Shown: one piece after another, positions 1 through 8,443 of the stretch
Numbering within the stretch: position 1 is the first letter of the stretch
How the letters are laid out: each line of letters opens with the position of its first letter
Assembly (NCBI RefSeq): GCF_038397775.1
Contig: NZ_CP151650.1
Coordinates: 6,405,001-6,469,000 of the forward strand
Direction of reading: 5' to 3'
From: Pseudomonas sp. RC10
GTDB taxonomy: Bacteria > Pseudomonadota > Gammaproteobacteria > Pseudomonadales > Pseudomonadaceae
DNA: 64,000 bases
Program-made: the position numbers and the translations under genes
Notes under the pieces: generated by a model
Seen by the model: only the letters and a program-made list of their open reading frames with translations
Database searches by the model: none
Told to the model about the DNA's origin: nothing

Positions 1-56
1 TCGAAGCCCGCTTCGAGCGTCTGGCCCACTTCCTCAAATCCAGCGATAACGCATGA
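1..56 (+). CDS. ubiJ: UbiJ C-terminal end (partial)
   Basis: Only the last 17 codons are in the window ([17 protein letters not shown]), ending in TGA at 54-56. The stop overlaps the ATG of ubiB (ATGA, 53-56), which indicates translational coupling. The identity comes mainly from context: in pseudomonads ubiJ, an SCP2-type accessory factor for aerobic ubiquinone biosynthesis, lies directly upstream of ubiB. The fragment alone is too short for a firm family call. Confidence 0.65.
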   Translation, partial: EARFERLAHFLKSSDNA

Positions 57-1672
57 GCCTGCTTGCCGTCCGCCGCCTGTTTCGCATCCAGCGTGTCGTA
101 ATCCGTTACCGCCTCGATGATCTTTTGTTCGCCCTGCCACTGCCGTGGTGGCTGCTCGCCGTGCGTTTCGTGCTGCCGTGGCGCTGGATTCCGCGACGCA
201 AAAGCGAGCTGACCCGAGGTGCGCGCCTGCGATTGGCGTTGCAGGATCTCGGGCCGATCTTCATCAAGTTCGGCCAGTTGCTTTCGACCCGCCGTGACCT
301 GCTGCCCGAAGACATCGCCGACGAGCTGATGATGCTCCAGGACCGCGTGCCGCCGTTCGAATCCGAGAAGGCGATTGCCCTGATCGAGTCGCAGTTGGGC
401 GCGAAGATCAACGACGTGTTCAGTCGTTTCGATGTTGCGCCGTTGGCGTCCGCGTCGGTGGCGCAGGTTCACGCCGCTCGCCTCAAGACCGGCGAAGAAG
501 TGGTCGTGAAAGTCGTGCGTCCGGGCCTGAAACCGGTCATCGGCTCCGACCTTGCCTGGCTGTTCATCCTCGCCAAGATCGCCGAGCGTTTGTCTGCCGA
601 CGCCCGCTTGCTGCACCCGGTGGACGTGGTCGCCGACTACGAGAAGACCATCTACGACGAACTCGACCTATTGCGCGAAGCGGCGAACTCCAGCCAGCTG
701 CGCCGCAACTTCGAAGGCTCGACGATGCTGTACGTGCCTCAGGTCTATTGGGACTGGTGCCGCCCGAAAGTGCTAGTGATGGAGCGGATTTACGGCGTTC
801 AGGTAACCGATCTCGCGACCCTCGCCGATCAGCGCACCGACATGAAGAAACTGGCCGAGCGTGGTGTGGAGCTGTTCTTCACCCAAGTGTTCAGGGACAG
901 CTTCTTTCACGCCGACATGCACCCTGGCAACATTTTCGTCAGCACGGTTTCGCCGTGGGACCCGCAATACATCGCCATCGACTGTGGCATCGTCGGCAGC
1001 CTGACCCCGGAAGACCAGGATTATCTGGCGCGCAACCTGTTTGCATTCTTCAAGCGGGATTATCGTCGTGTCGCGCAGCTGCACATCGATTCCGGCTGGG
1101 TGCCCGCTGAGACCAAGCTCAACGAATTTGAAGCCGCGATTCGTACCGTGTGCGAGCCGATCTTCGAGAAACCGCTCAAGGATATTTCCTTCGGTCAGGT
1201 GCTGATGCGCCTGTTCCAGACCGCGCGTCGCTTCAACATGGAAGTGCAGCCGCAACTGGTGCTGTTGCAGAAAACCCTGCTCAACATCGAAGGCCTGGGC
1301 CGTCAGTTGTACCCGGAACTGGACTTGTGGAGCACCGCGCAGCCGTTTCTGGAACGCTGGATGCGCGAGCGCGTCAGCCCTAAAACGCTGATCGGCAACC
1401 TGCAATCTCAGGTCGAACAGATTCCGCATCTGGCCAACATGACCCGCGATCTGCTGGAGCGCCTCTCGCAGCCGCACAGGTCCGATCCTGCGCCTCCGTA
1501 CTCGCGCAAGGGCGACCACTGGGCGCTGCGCCTGATCGGCGCCGCGTTGCTCGGCGGTGGCGTGGTGCTGGCGACGGCCCATACTCAATCAGGCGACGAA
1601 CTGATCGCGCTGAGTGCCTGGCCCGCGCTGCTGATGCTGGTCGCCGGGCTCTATCTGGTCGTGCGCCGATAG
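53..1672 (+). CDS. ubiB: UbiB, ABC1/ADCK-type atypical kinase for ubiquinone biosynthesis
   Basis: Protein of 539 residues, close to the usual UbiB length of about 545. It supports ubiquinone biosynthesis, probably as an ATPase that gives access to membrane-bound intermediates. Family motifs are visible: KFGQ at residues 72-75 (the KxGQ motif that replaces a normal P-loop), an Ala-rich nucleotide loop ([11 protein letters not shown]) followed by the VVVKVVRPG strand, the catalytic-loop sequence HADMHPGN near residues 287-294, and the DCG metal site near 307. Two hydrophobic segments at the C terminus (about 488-510 and 517-537) anchor it in the inner membrane. The start overlaps the ubiJ stop and hisI follows after 56 bases, so it probably belongs to a ubiE-ubiJ-ubiB unit. 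Confidence 0.96.
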   Translation: MSLLAVRRLFRIQRVVIRYRLDDLLFALPLPWWLLAVRFVLPWRWIPRRKSELTRGARLRLALQDLGPIFIKFGQLLSTRRDLLPEDIADELMMLQDRVPPFESEKAIALIESQLGAKINDVFSRFDVAPLASASVAQVHAARLKTGEEVVVKVVRPGLKPVIGSDLAWLFILAKIAERLSADARLLHPVDVVADYEKTIYDELDLLREAANSSQLRRNFEGSTMLYVPQVYWDWCRPKVLVMERIYGVQVTDLATLADQRTDMKKLAERGVELFFTQVFRDSFFHADMHPGNIFVSTVSPWDPQYIAIDCGIVGSLTPEDQDYLARNLFAFFKRDYRRVAQLHIDSGWVPAETKLNEFEAAIRTVCEPIFEKPLKDISFGQVLMRLFQTARRFNMEVQPQLVLLQKTLLNIEGLGRQLYPELDLWSTAQPFLERWMRERVSPKTLIGNLQSQVEQIPHLANMTRDLLERLSQPHRSDPAPPYSRKGDHWALRLIGAALLGGGVVLATAHTQSGDELIALSAWPALLMLVAGLYLVVRR

Positions 1673-1728
1673 CCATCGGGACGAGCCGCTGGCACACTAA
1701 CCCACCCACCCATCGGCCGGAGCCGACG

Positions 1729-2133
1729 ATGAAAGACTGGCTGGACGAGATTAAATGGGACAGTGACGGTTTGGTGCCAGCGATTGCGCAGGACCACAAG
1801 ACCGGGCGCGTCCTGATGATGGCCTGGATGAACCGCGAAGCACTGAGCCTGACGGCCACCGAGAACCGCGCCATCTACTGGTCGCGCTCCCGTGGCAAAT
1901 TGTGGCGCAAAGGCGAAGAATCGGGCCATGTGCAGAAATTGCACGAACTGCGTCTGGACTGCGACGCCGACGTCATCATTCTGATGGTCGAGCAGATCGG
2001 CGGGATCGCCTGCCACACCGGCCGCGAAAGCTGTTTCTACCGAGTTTTTGACGGTGCAGGCGACGATGCTGGCTGGAAGACCGCGGACCCGGTCCTCAAA
2101 GACCCGCACGCCATTTATCACGCAGGACACTGA
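1729..2133 (+). CDS. hisI: Phosphoribosyl-AMP cyclohydrolase
   Basis: Enzyme of 134 residues that opens the adenine ring of phosphoribosyl-AMP, the third step of histidine synthesis. The metal- and substrate-binding signature is complete: [11 protein letters not shown], the acidic metal cluster LDCDAD, and [11 protein letters not shown] with its two cysteines. The start follows a CGGAG Shine-Dalgarno sequence. In enterobacteria HisI and HisE are fused; here they are separate genes with a 2-base gap, the normal Pseudomonas arrangement. Confidence 0.97.
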   Translation: MKDWLDEIKWDSDGLVPAIAQDHKTGRVLMMAWMNREALSLTATENRAIYWSRSRGKLWRKGEESGHVQKLHELRLDCDADVIILMVEQIGGIACHTGRESCFYRVFDGAGDDAGWKTADPVLKDPHAIYHAGH

Positions 2134-2135
2134 AC

Positions 2136-2468
2136 ATGACCGATACCCTGTCTCGCCTCGCCCAGGTGCTCGAAGAGCGCAAAGGCGCGGCTGCCGACTC
2201 CTCCTACGTCGCCAGTCTCTATCACAAGGGGCTGAACAAGATTCTGGAGAAGGTCGGCGAAGAGTCGGTCGAAACCATCATCGCTGCCAAGGACGCCGCC
2301 GTCAGCGGGGACTGCAGCGATGTCATCTACGAAACGGCAGACTTGTGGTTTCATAGCCTGGTGATGCTCGCAGCGCTGGGCCAGCACCCGCAAGCCGTAC
2401 TCGATGAACTGGATCGCCGTTTCGGCCTGTCCGGACACGTCGAAAAAGCTGCTCGTTCGACGGATTAA
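2136..2468 (+). CDS. hisE: Phosphoribosyl-ATP pyrophosphatase
   Basis: All-alpha MazG-like pyrophosphatase of 110 residues that converts phosphoribosyl-ATP to phosphoribosyl-AMP, the second step of histidine synthesis; its product is the substrate of the hisI product encoded just upstream. Typical HisE segments are visible: [21 protein letters not shown] with its metal-binding glutamates, AAKD, and the [17 protein letters not shown] helix. Its ATG lies 2 bases after the hisI stop, so the two are one transcription and translation unit. The tat genes start 42 bases downstream and may be read through. Confidence 0.96.
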   Translation: MTDTLSRLAQVLEERKGAAADSSYVASLYHKGLNKILEKVGEESVETIIAAKDAAVSGDCSDVIYETADLWFHSLVMLAALGQHPQAVLDELDRRFGLSGHVEKAARSTD

Positions 2469-2510
2469 ACACGGGCCTGCGAGCCCTGAAATCATTGTGA
2501 GGAACGCGTC

Positions 2511-2783
2511 ATGGGCATTTTTGACTGGAAACACTGGATCGTCATTCTTGTGGTCGTTGTATTGGTCTTCGGCACCAAGAAACTGAAAAACCTGGGCACT
2601 GACGTTGGCGAGTCGATCAAAGGCTTCCGCAAAGCCATGAACGACGAAGAAAAACCCACCGAACAACCGCCTGTTCAGCCACAGCCGACCGCGCAGCCTG
2701 TTCCACCGACTCAGCCGCCGTATCAGCCGCACACCATCGACGGCACTGCGCAGAAAGTCGAAGAGCCCATCCGCAAAGACTAG
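2511..2783 (+). CDS. tatA: Sec-independent translocase subunit TatA
   Basis: Small membrane protein of 90 residues. It has the TatA layout: a short N terminus (MGIFDWKHW), one transmembrane helix (about 9-21), the hinge sequence [10 protein letters not shown], an amphipathic helix ([15 protein letters not shown]) and a Pro/Gln-rich cytoplasmic tail. TatA oligomers form the translocation path for folded proteins with twin-arginine signals. The start is preceded by TGTGAGGAACG. It heads tatA-tatB-tatC, with tatB 10 bases downstream. Confidence 0.96.
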   Translation: MGIFDWKHWIVILVVVVLVFGTKKLKNLGTDVGESIKGFRKAMNDEEKPTEQPPVQPQPTAQPVPPTQPPYQPHTIDGTAQKVEEPIRKD

Positions 2784-2793
2784 GTCGTGACGC

Positions 2794-3306
2794 ATGTTTG
2801 GTATCAGCTTCTCTGAACTGCTGCTGGTCGGCCTCGTTGCCCTGCTGGTATTGGGCCCCGAGCGTTTGCCAGGGGCAGCGCGGACGGCCGGGCTTTGGAT
2901 CGGGCGTCTGAAACGCAGCTTCAACGCGATCAAACAGGAAGTTGAGCGCGAAATTGGCGCCGATGAAATTCGTCGTCAATTGCACAACGAGCACATTCTT
3001 TCGCTGGAAGAAGAAGCGCGCAAAATCATGCAACCGCAGCAAGCGGCCGCACCCGTCGTGCCGCCAGCGGTTCAGCCGGTCAGCGAGCCCGCAGCGCCGA
3101 TCATGGGTGCCGCACCTACGCCACCGAGCGCCGACATTGGCCCGGCAGCGCCTGCTGAAAGCGCGTCGGTCACGCCGCCCGCTGCGCAGCCCGAGCCTGT
3201 TCCGCCTGTCGCGACACCTGCGCCCGCTCCGGTGGCCACCACGCCCACGGCCGTGCCGGGCGCGCCTTCCGCCAACGATTCGACACAGCCCCCACGAGCC
3301 CCATGA
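2794..3306 (+). CDS. tatB: Sec-independent translocase subunit TatB
   Basis: Protein of 170 residues with the TatB N terminus ([21 protein letters not shown], then PERLP), an amphipathic helix, and a long Pro/Ala-rich tail from about residue 75 (PAAPAPVA-type sequence). TatB pairs with TatC to recognise twin-arginine signal peptides in the inner membrane. The Glu in SFSE near residue 8 is the family's conserved polar membrane residue. Its TGA overlaps the tatC ATG (ATGA, 3303-3306), so the receptor partners are translationally coupled. Confidence 0.95.
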   Translation: MFGISFSELLLVGLVALLVLGPERLPGAARTAGLWIGRLKRSFNAIKQEVEREIGADEIRRQLHNEHILSLEEEARKIMQPQQAAAPVVPPAVQPVSEPAAPIMGAAPTPPSADIGPAAPAESASVTPPAAQPEPVPPVATPAPAPVATTPTAVPGAPSANDSTQPPRAP

Positions 3307-4097
3307 GCGAAATCCCGGAAAACGACCAGCAAATGCCGCTGGTCTCGCACCTCACTGAGCTGCGCTCGCGCCTGTTACGTTGCGTGTTGGCGATCTTCGT
3401 GATCTTCGGTGCGCTGTTCTACTTCACGCAGAAGATCTACACCTTCGTCTCGGCGCCACTGCGCAAGTTCTTGCCCGAAGGCGCGACGATGATCGCCACT
3501 GATGTGGCCTCGCCGTTTCTGACACCGTTCAAGCTAACGATGATGGTGGCGCTGTTCCTGGCAATGCCGGTCATCCTGTACCAGATCTGGGGCTTCATCG
3601 CGCCGGGCCTGTACAAACACGAAAAACGCGTGGCGGTGCCGCTGCTGATTTCCAGCATCATTCTGTTCTACGCCGGGATGGCCTTCGCCTATTTCCTGGT
3701 GTTCCCGCTGATCTTCCACTTCTTCGCCAGCGTGACCCCGGAAGGGGTGTCGATGATGACGGACATCTCCAGTTATCTGGATTTCGTCATGACGCTGTTC
3801 CTGGCGTTCGGCGTGGCGTTTGAGATCCCGGTCGCGGTCGTGTTGCTGGTGTGGATCGGCATCGTTGATGTGAAGTACCTCAAGAAGATTCGCCCCTATG
3901 TGGTGATCGGGTGCTTCGTGGTCGGCATGATCCTGACCCCGCCGGACATTTTTTCGCAGACGCTGCTGGCCGTGCCGATGTGGCTGCTGTTTGAAATCGG
4001 CGTGTTGTGCAGCTCGATGGTCACCAAACGCGGCGACCACGAAGACGACGAGAAAGCCGAAGACGAGCAAGACCAGCCGCCAGCGACCCAGCCGTGA
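3303..4097 (+). CDS. tatC: Sec-independent translocase subunit TatC
   Basis: Polytopic membrane protein of 264 residues with about six helices. The N-terminal signal-recognition region reads [14 protein letters not shown] (the conserved HLxELRxRL motif), and later family segments such as [12 protein letters not shown] and [17 protein letters not shown] are present. TatC is the primary receptor for the twin-arginine motif. The C terminus is a charged cytoplasmic tail ([12 protein letters not shown]). Its start overlaps the tatB stop and its TGA overlaps the GTG start of rsmE (GTGA, 4094-4097). Confidence 0.97.
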   Translation: MSEIPENDQQMPLVSHLTELRSRLLRCVLAIFVIFGALFYFTQKIYTFVSAPLRKFLPEGATMIATDVASPFLTPFKLTMMVALFLAMPVILYQIWGFIAPGLYKHEKRVAVPLLISSIILFYAGMAFAYFLVFPLIFHFFASVTPEGVSMMTDISSYLDFVMTLFLAFGVAFEIPVAVVLLVWIGIVDVKYLKKIRPYVVIGCFVVGMILTPPDIFSQTLLAVPMWLLFEIGVLCSSMVTKRGDHEDDEKAEDEQDQPPATQP

Positions 4098-4801
4098 ATC
4101 TGCTGCTTCTGGAAGAGGCCGACTTCATTTCGGCTGATCGGGTGGTGTTGCGTGATCGACGCCTCAAGCACATGCAAGAGGTGCATCGTTCGGAGGTCGG
4201 CGACAGCCTGCGCGTTGGACGCGTGGGCGGCTTGCTCGGCAGCGCGCAGTTACTGCGTCTCGAACCCCGCGAGGCGGAACTGTCTGTCAGTTTCGACCGT
4301 GAGCCTCCCGCCAAACTGCCGCTGACCCTGGTGCTCGCCCTGCCCCGCCCCAAAATGCTGCGCCGGGTATTTCAGACCGTCGCCACCATGGGTGTGCCCA
4401 AGGTCATTCTGGTCAACAGTTACCGCGTCGAGAAAAGCTTCTGGCAGACGCCGTTCCTGGAGCCTGGGGCGATTCGTGAGCAGTTGATTCTGGGGTTGGA
4501 ACAGGCGCGGGACAGCGTGTTGCCGGAAATCGTCATCGAGAAACGCTTCAAGCCGTTCGTCGAAGACCGGCTGCCTGCCATCGTTGAGGGGACGCTTGGG
4601 TTGGTTGGGCATCCCGGCGATTACCCGGCCTGCCCGTGTGCGGTCAATGAGCCGGTCACTTTGGCCATCGGCCCGGAAGGCGGCTGGATTCCCTACGACG
4701 TCGACCTGCTGCGCGAATCCGGCCTGAACCCTGTGCAGCTCGGCGACCGCATCCTGCGGGTCGAAACCGCCGTCACTGCCGTCCTCGCCCGGCTTTTTTA
4801 A
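4094..4801 (+). CDS. rsmE: 16S rRNA (uracil1498-N3)-methyltransferase
   Basis: Protein of 235 residues when started at the GTG that overlaps the tatC stop; this yields the conventional N terminus (M)[10 protein letters not shown]. RsmE methylates N3 of U1498 of 16S rRNA using S-adenosylmethionine. The C-terminal SPOUT knot is clear: IGPEGGW near residues 194-200 and [11 protein letters not shown] near 216-226. An N-terminal PUA-like RNA-binding domain precedes it. In-frame starts exist upstream inside tatC, but they would add non-homologous sequence. The overlap places rsmE in the tat operon. Confidence 0.95.
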   Translation: MNLLLLEEADFISADRVVLRDRRLKHMQEVHRSEVGDSLRVGRVGGLLGSAQLLRLEPREAELSVSFDREPPAKLPLTLVLALPRPKMLRRVFQTVATMGVPKVILVNSYRVEKSFWQTPFLEPGAIREQLILGLEQARDSVLPEIVIEKRFKPFVEDRLPAIVEGTLGLVGHPGDYPACPCAVNEPVTLAIGPEGGWIPYDVDLLRESGLNPVQLGDRILRVETAVTAVLARLF

Positions 4802-4835
4802 TCCATCCCCTTCACGCGACCAGCCCCCGCCCATG

Positions 4836-4921
4836 TTGTGGCCGGCTTGCTGGCGAAAGCGGTGTGTCAGCCACTATCAATGTTTCCGACCTGACGCATT
4901 CGCCAGCAAGCCGGCTCCCAC
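4836..4921. repeat. REP doublet, class a (GCCGGCTTGCTGGC core)
   Basis: Two inverted REP units: GCCGGCTTGCTGGCGAA on the left and its complement TTCGCCAGCAAGCCGGC on the right, separated by a variable spacer. The right unit ends in CTCCCAC; the left outer end has lost the usual GGAG. It lies between rsmE and the first chemoreceptor gene. The same core is found in the REP that the IS110 element has split. Confidence 0.85.
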
Positions 4922-5058
4922 GGCCTTCGGCCAGATGCAGATCGCGATAAACACAGCGCTTCCGATACTTGGCCGATATGCCATCCTCGCTCTGCTTCAG
5001 ATTGGTGCACCCTTGCCGATAACGTGACGTCCCAAAAAACCATCAGCAAGGAATCGTC

Positions 5059-6975
5059 ATGTATCGCTGGACCGCCCAACGCCTTGGAAATATCAGTGTC
5101 AGTCGCAAGCTCGGGATCGGGTTCGGGCTGGTTTTGCTGTTGACGCTGGTCATCACCGCAACAGGCTGGTCGGGCGTGAGGTCGTTGATTGATCGCGGCG
5201 ACAAGCTCGCGATGATCTCCCAGATCAACGAATATTCCCTGGCGCTGCGCATTGCACGCATGAATTACGAAACCCAGGCCAACCCGGATACGGCGAAGGC
5301 CGTCATGACCGCGCTGGACCATCTCGACGCGGAGCTCAAGACGGCCCACGGCAAGCTCGTGGTCGGGAGCGACCTGAAGCTGCTGGACGCTCAGACTCAG
5401 GCCGCCACTGACTACCGTCGCGCATTCGAGGACATGGCCAAAGCCATTCAAGCCCGTGAAGCCAGCCGCGTGAACTTGGGCGCAGCCGCGGATGCCGCCG
5501 TGGACGAGGTCAACAAGATCGAAGAGGCGTTGATCCAGCACGACAACATTCTGCAATTCAACAGCGCCGTGGGCGTGAGCAAGCTGATTCAGCAGGCGCG
5601 TTTTCAAGTACGCGGCTACACCTTCAGCGGCAATCCAGATTTCGAAAAGAGCGCCACAGCCGCCATCGAAGAAGCCATCGTTGGCGTGAACACCTTGGCG
5701 GGCGACGTTTCGTCCCAATACATCCCGCAGCTGCAACGGGCGAATCTGGCCCTTAAAAGTTACGGCGCTGCAGTCGCACAATACCGCGACGCCCAACGGG
5801 TGAGCCGCCAGGCGCTGCAGAAGATGGAGGGGGTCGGTCAGCAGTTGCTCGACCTGAGTGACAAATTGACCACCTCACAAAATACCAAGCGAGACGCCGA
5901 CAGCGCGCAGGCGCAATCGATGCTGAGTCTGGCGACAGCGCTGGCTCTGTTTTTCGGGGTCCTTGCGGCGTGGGCCATTACTCGCCAGATTACCCTGCCG
6001 TTGAAACACACACTCGTCGCGGTGGATCGCGTTGCGTCCGGCGACTTGACCCATAACCTGAGCATTGATCGCCGTGACGAACTGGGTCAGCTGCAAGGCG
6101 GCATTCAGCGCATGACAGTGAACCTGCGCGAGCTGATCGGCGGCATCAGCGACGGTGTCACGCAAATCGCCAGCGCCGCTGAGCAGCTGTCCGCGGTGAC
6201 CGAGCAGACCAGCGCCGGGGTTAACAATCAGAAAGTCGAGACGGACCAGGTCGCTACGGCCATGCACCAGATGACGGCCACGGTGCAAGAAGTCGCACGG
6301 AATGCCGAGGAGGCTTCAGAAGCCGCTGTGGCGGCCGATCAGCAGGCCCGTGAAGGCGACAAGGTCGTGAGCGAGGCCATCGCTCAAATCGAGCGTCTGG
6401 CCACCGAAGTGGGGCATTCCACCGAGGCCATGGGTGAACTCAAGCGCGAAAGCGACAAAATTGGCAGCGTGCTGGACGTGATCAAGTCGGTCGCGCAGCA
6501 GACCAACTTGCTGGCGCTCAACGCGGCCATCGAAGCCGCCCGGGCCGGTGAAGCGGGTCGCGGCTTCGCCGTGGTGGCCGATGAAGTGCGCAGCCTGGCC
6601 CAGCGCACACAGAAATCCACCGAAGAGATTGAAGACCTGATCGCGGCCTTACAGAACGGCACGCAACAGGTGGCGACGATCATGGACAACAGCCGTGAAT
6701 TGACGACCAGCAGCGTGGAACTGACCCGTCGGGCTGGTGGCGCGCTGGAAAGCATTACCCGAACCGTGTCCGCGATCCAGTCCATGAACCAGCAGATTGC
6801 GGCCGCCGCCGAGCAGCAAAGTGCAACGGCCGAAGAGATCAACCGCAGTGTGCTGAACGTGCGGGATGTGTCGGAACAGACCTCAGCGGCCAGTGAAGAA
6901 ACCGCGGCATCCAGCGTGGAGCTCGCACGTTTGGGCACGCATCTGCAGGGGCTGGTCGGCCGGTTCAGGGTGTGA
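5059..6975 (+). CDS. Methyl-accepting chemotaxis protein, probable helical-bimodular sensor
   Basis: Transmembrane chemoreceptor of 638 residues. Order: short cytoplasmic N terminus, TM1 (about 18-37), an all-helical periplasmic domain of about 250 residues, TM2 (about 284-306), HAMP (about 306-360), then the signalling coiled coil with the conserved hairpin tip ([20 protein letters not shown], about 488-507). The size and all-helical character of the sensor match the HBM domain of McpS-like receptors for small organic acids; that ligand class is inference. No CheR-tethering pentapeptide is visible at the C terminus (GLVGRFRV). The next receptor gene (8444-10387) is a close paralogue with an almost identical signalling half. 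Confidence 0.92.
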   Translation: MYRWTAQRLGNISVSRKLGIGFGLVLLLTLVITATGWSGVRSLIDRGDKLAMISQINEYSLALRIARMNYETQANPDTAKAVMTALDHLDAELKTAHGKLVVGSDLKLLDAQTQAATDYRRAFEDMAKAIQAREASRVNLGAAADAAVDEVNKIEEALIQHDNILQFNSAVGVSKLIQQARFQVRGYTFSGNPDFEKSATAAIEEAIVGVNTLAGDVSSQYIPQLQRANLALKSYGAAVAQYRDAQRVSRQALQKMEGVGQQLLDLSDKLTTSQNTKRDADSAQAQSMLSLATALALFFGVLAAWAITRQITLPLKHTLVAVDRVASGDLTHNLSIDRRDELGQLQGGIQRMTVNLRELIGGISDGVTQIASAAEQLSAVTEQTSAGVNNQKVETDQVATAMHQMTATVQEVARNAEEASEAAVAADQQAREGDKVVSEAIAQIERLATEVGHSTEAMGELKRESDKIGSVLDVIKSVAQQTNLLALNAAIEAARAGEAGRGFAVVADEVRSLAQRTQKSTEEIEDLIAALQNGTQQVATIMDNSRELTTSSVELTRRAGGALESITRTVSAIQSMNQQIAAAAEQQSATAEEINRSVLNVRDVSEQTSAASEETAASSVELARLGTHLQGLVGRFRV

Positions 6976-6990
6976 ATCTACACACTTATT

Positions 6991-7075
6991 GTAGGAGCCG
7001 GCTTGCTGGCGAATGCGGTGGGTCAATCCCCTTATCATCGGATTACACACCGCTTTCGCCAGCAAGCCGGCTCCT
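6991..7075. repeat. REP doublet, class a, interrupted by the IS110 element
   Basis: Inverted pair GTAGGAGCCGGCTTGCTGGCGAA ... TTCGCCAGCAAGCCGGCTCCT. The right unit stops after CTCCT at 7075. The expected ending ACA is found instead at 8372-8374, after the insertion sequence. Joining 7075 to 8372 restores a normal REP end (GGCTCCTACA). This fixes both the target site and the element's boundaries. Confidence 0.9.
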
Positions 7076-7111
7076 TGTATCTCGACTCTGGCGTTTCATC
7101 GCGCCATAGTT

Positions 7112-7268
7112 CTCGACTGATCATCGAGGGAGAGCCGGGAAGCTGTTCAGCTCCTAAGGCCTCAGAGCTTACAAAGTAGATAGAGCTCCGGTTCTCCAAC
7201 CTCACTCGAAAAGTCCGAACGGTATCCAGTGCGCGCCTTCGGCGTGAGCACGCATGTACAAGGCAGGA
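7112..7268 (+). ncRNA. Candidate IS110 bridge RNA with target- and donor-binding loops
   Basis: Three successive structures can be read in the left end. (1) A small hairpin CTCGA (7112-7116) with TCGAG (7124-7128). (2) A 10-bp stem GGAGAGCCGG (7129-7138) with CCGGTTCTCC (7188-7197, one G-U), extended by AGCT/AGCT (7141-7144 and 7184-7187), enclosing a large loop. (3) A third region with hairpin 7229-7251. Candidate guides: AGCTCCT (7149-7155) repeats the left target up to the core CT; GTAG (7176-7179) is complementary to the right target CTAC; TACAAGG (7257-7263) is complementary to the element's own left end across the core (7073-7079). A left-donor guide is not clear; GAAAAGTCC (7208-7216) partly resembles the right terminus. 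Architecture and positions parallel the IS621 bridge RNA. The ends are approximate. Confidence 0.68.
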
Positions 7269-7312
7269 CCGGGTGACGCGATGATCGTGTGCAATCGACT
7301 CTGGAGAGCGCC

Positions 7313-8284
7313 ATGTCTGCTTTTGTTGGCATCGATATCGCCAAAAACTCATTTGATATCGCCACCCCGCTGGATAACGGGAAGTTCAGGACCAAAGCCA
7401 GGCTGGCCAATAATCCCAAGGGTTATCAGGTGCTGCTCGACTGGCTTACCACCCACTCCGAGCCCCATGCCTGGGTCGTGATGGAAGCCACCAGCGTCTA
7501 CCACCAGGGCGTTGCTGATTGCCTTCACGCTCACGGATACCGGGTGTGCATCGTCAACCCTGCGATCCTCCACCAGTACGGCAAGGATGAGCTGCGCCGG
7601 GTCAAAACCGACAAGGCCGATGCAAAGCTGATCGCCCGCTATGCGCAAGACAAGCACACCAGACTGCGCGAGTGGGTGCCGGAGCCCGCGCCACGTCGGC
7701 GCTTGCGCGCGTTGGTGCGTCGACTGGAAGATTTGCAGGAAATTCAGCAGATGGAAAGCAATCGTCTGGATGTCGCCGAAGACAAGGTCAAAGCGTCGAT
7801 CGAGTCGGTGATCAGCCACGTCAAGCAACAGATCGACGAGACCAGGAAAGCGATCAAAGACAATATTGACGACGATCCTGACCTGCGCCAGAAGCGCGAT
7901 CTGATCGTGACCATCGACGGGCTGGGGGATACGACCGCAGCGCTGATCCTGGCCGAACTCGGCGACCCATTGGATTACAAGGGCCCCAAATCTATCGTTG
8001 CCTTTGCGGGCCTGGACCCACGTTGTGCTAGCTCGGGAGAGTCGGTAGGCCCGACCCATATATCCAAAACCGGCTCGAAAAGGCTGCGCGCCGGGCTTTA
8101 CATGCCAGGCATGGCTGGCCTAAAGCACAACGCGGTGTTGCGAGAGCTAAAGACCCGGATGCGCGCCAATGGGAAAGCCCCAAAAGAGATCATCTGTGCA
8201 GCAATGCGAAAGCTGCTGCATCTGGTCTATGGCGTGCTGAAATCGGGCAAGCCGTTCGACGCAGAAATTGCGCTTGCCCGGTGA
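7313..8284 (+). CDS. IS110-family DEDD transposase/recombinase
   Basis: Protein of 323 residues from the ATG at 7313, which follows a GGAGAG Shine-Dalgarno sequence and gives the standard start MSAFVGIDIAKNSFD. The RuvC-like DEDD residues are visible as D8, E58 (VVMEATS), D100 and D103 (VKTDKADAK). After a helical linker the C-terminal Tnp domain contains GLGDTTAALILAELGD, FAGLDP, and SSGESVGPTHISKTGSKRLR, the segment that carries the family's catalytic serine. In IS621 the protein works with the bridge RNA to recombine donor and target. The reading frame is intact, so the element may still be active. Confidence 0.95.
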   Translation: MSAFVGIDIAKNSFDIATPLDNGKFRTKARLANNPKGYQVLLDWLTTHSEPHAWVVMEATSVYHQGVADCLHAHGYRVCIVNPAILHQYGKDELRRVKTDKADAKLIARYAQDKHTRLREWVPEPAPRRRLRALVRRLEDLQEIQQMESNRLDVAEDKVKASIESVISHVKQQIDETRKAIKDNIDDDPDLRQKRDLIVTIDGLGDTTAALILAELGDPLDYKGPKSIVAFAGLDPRCASSGESVGPTHISKTGSKRLRAGLYMPGMAGLKHNAVLRELKTRMRANGKAPKEIICAAMRKLLHLVYGVLKSGKPFDAEIALAR

Positions 8285-8443
8285 TGGGCAAGACGGTATC
8301 TACGAAGTCTTGCGGTACTCGGAAGAAATGTGTGACCCGCATCACTCCCGCCATCGCCTCAGAAATCTCCTACACCCTCTTCAGGTCACGCTCCCGCCTC
8401 CCCTGCCGATGCGCGCTTATCGCCCATCCGCAGGAGATGCACC

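Larger units (their letters stand above)
7076..8371 (+). mobile_element. IS110-family insertion sequence in a REP element
   Basis: About 1,296 bp between the two halves of a split REP, with CTCCT present at both junctions (7071-7075 and 8367-8371). The dinucleotide core is probably CT (7074-7075 and 8370-8371), as in IS110 elements. There are no terminal inverted repeats and no longer target duplication, which is normal for this family. The non-coding left end (237 bases) precedes a single DEDD transposase gene and the right end is short (87 bases). That is the IS110-group layout, in which the guide RNA is encoded upstream of the transposase; IS1111 members carry it downstream. Several IS110 elements are known to target REP sequences in enterobacteria and pseudomonads. 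Confidence 0.88.
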
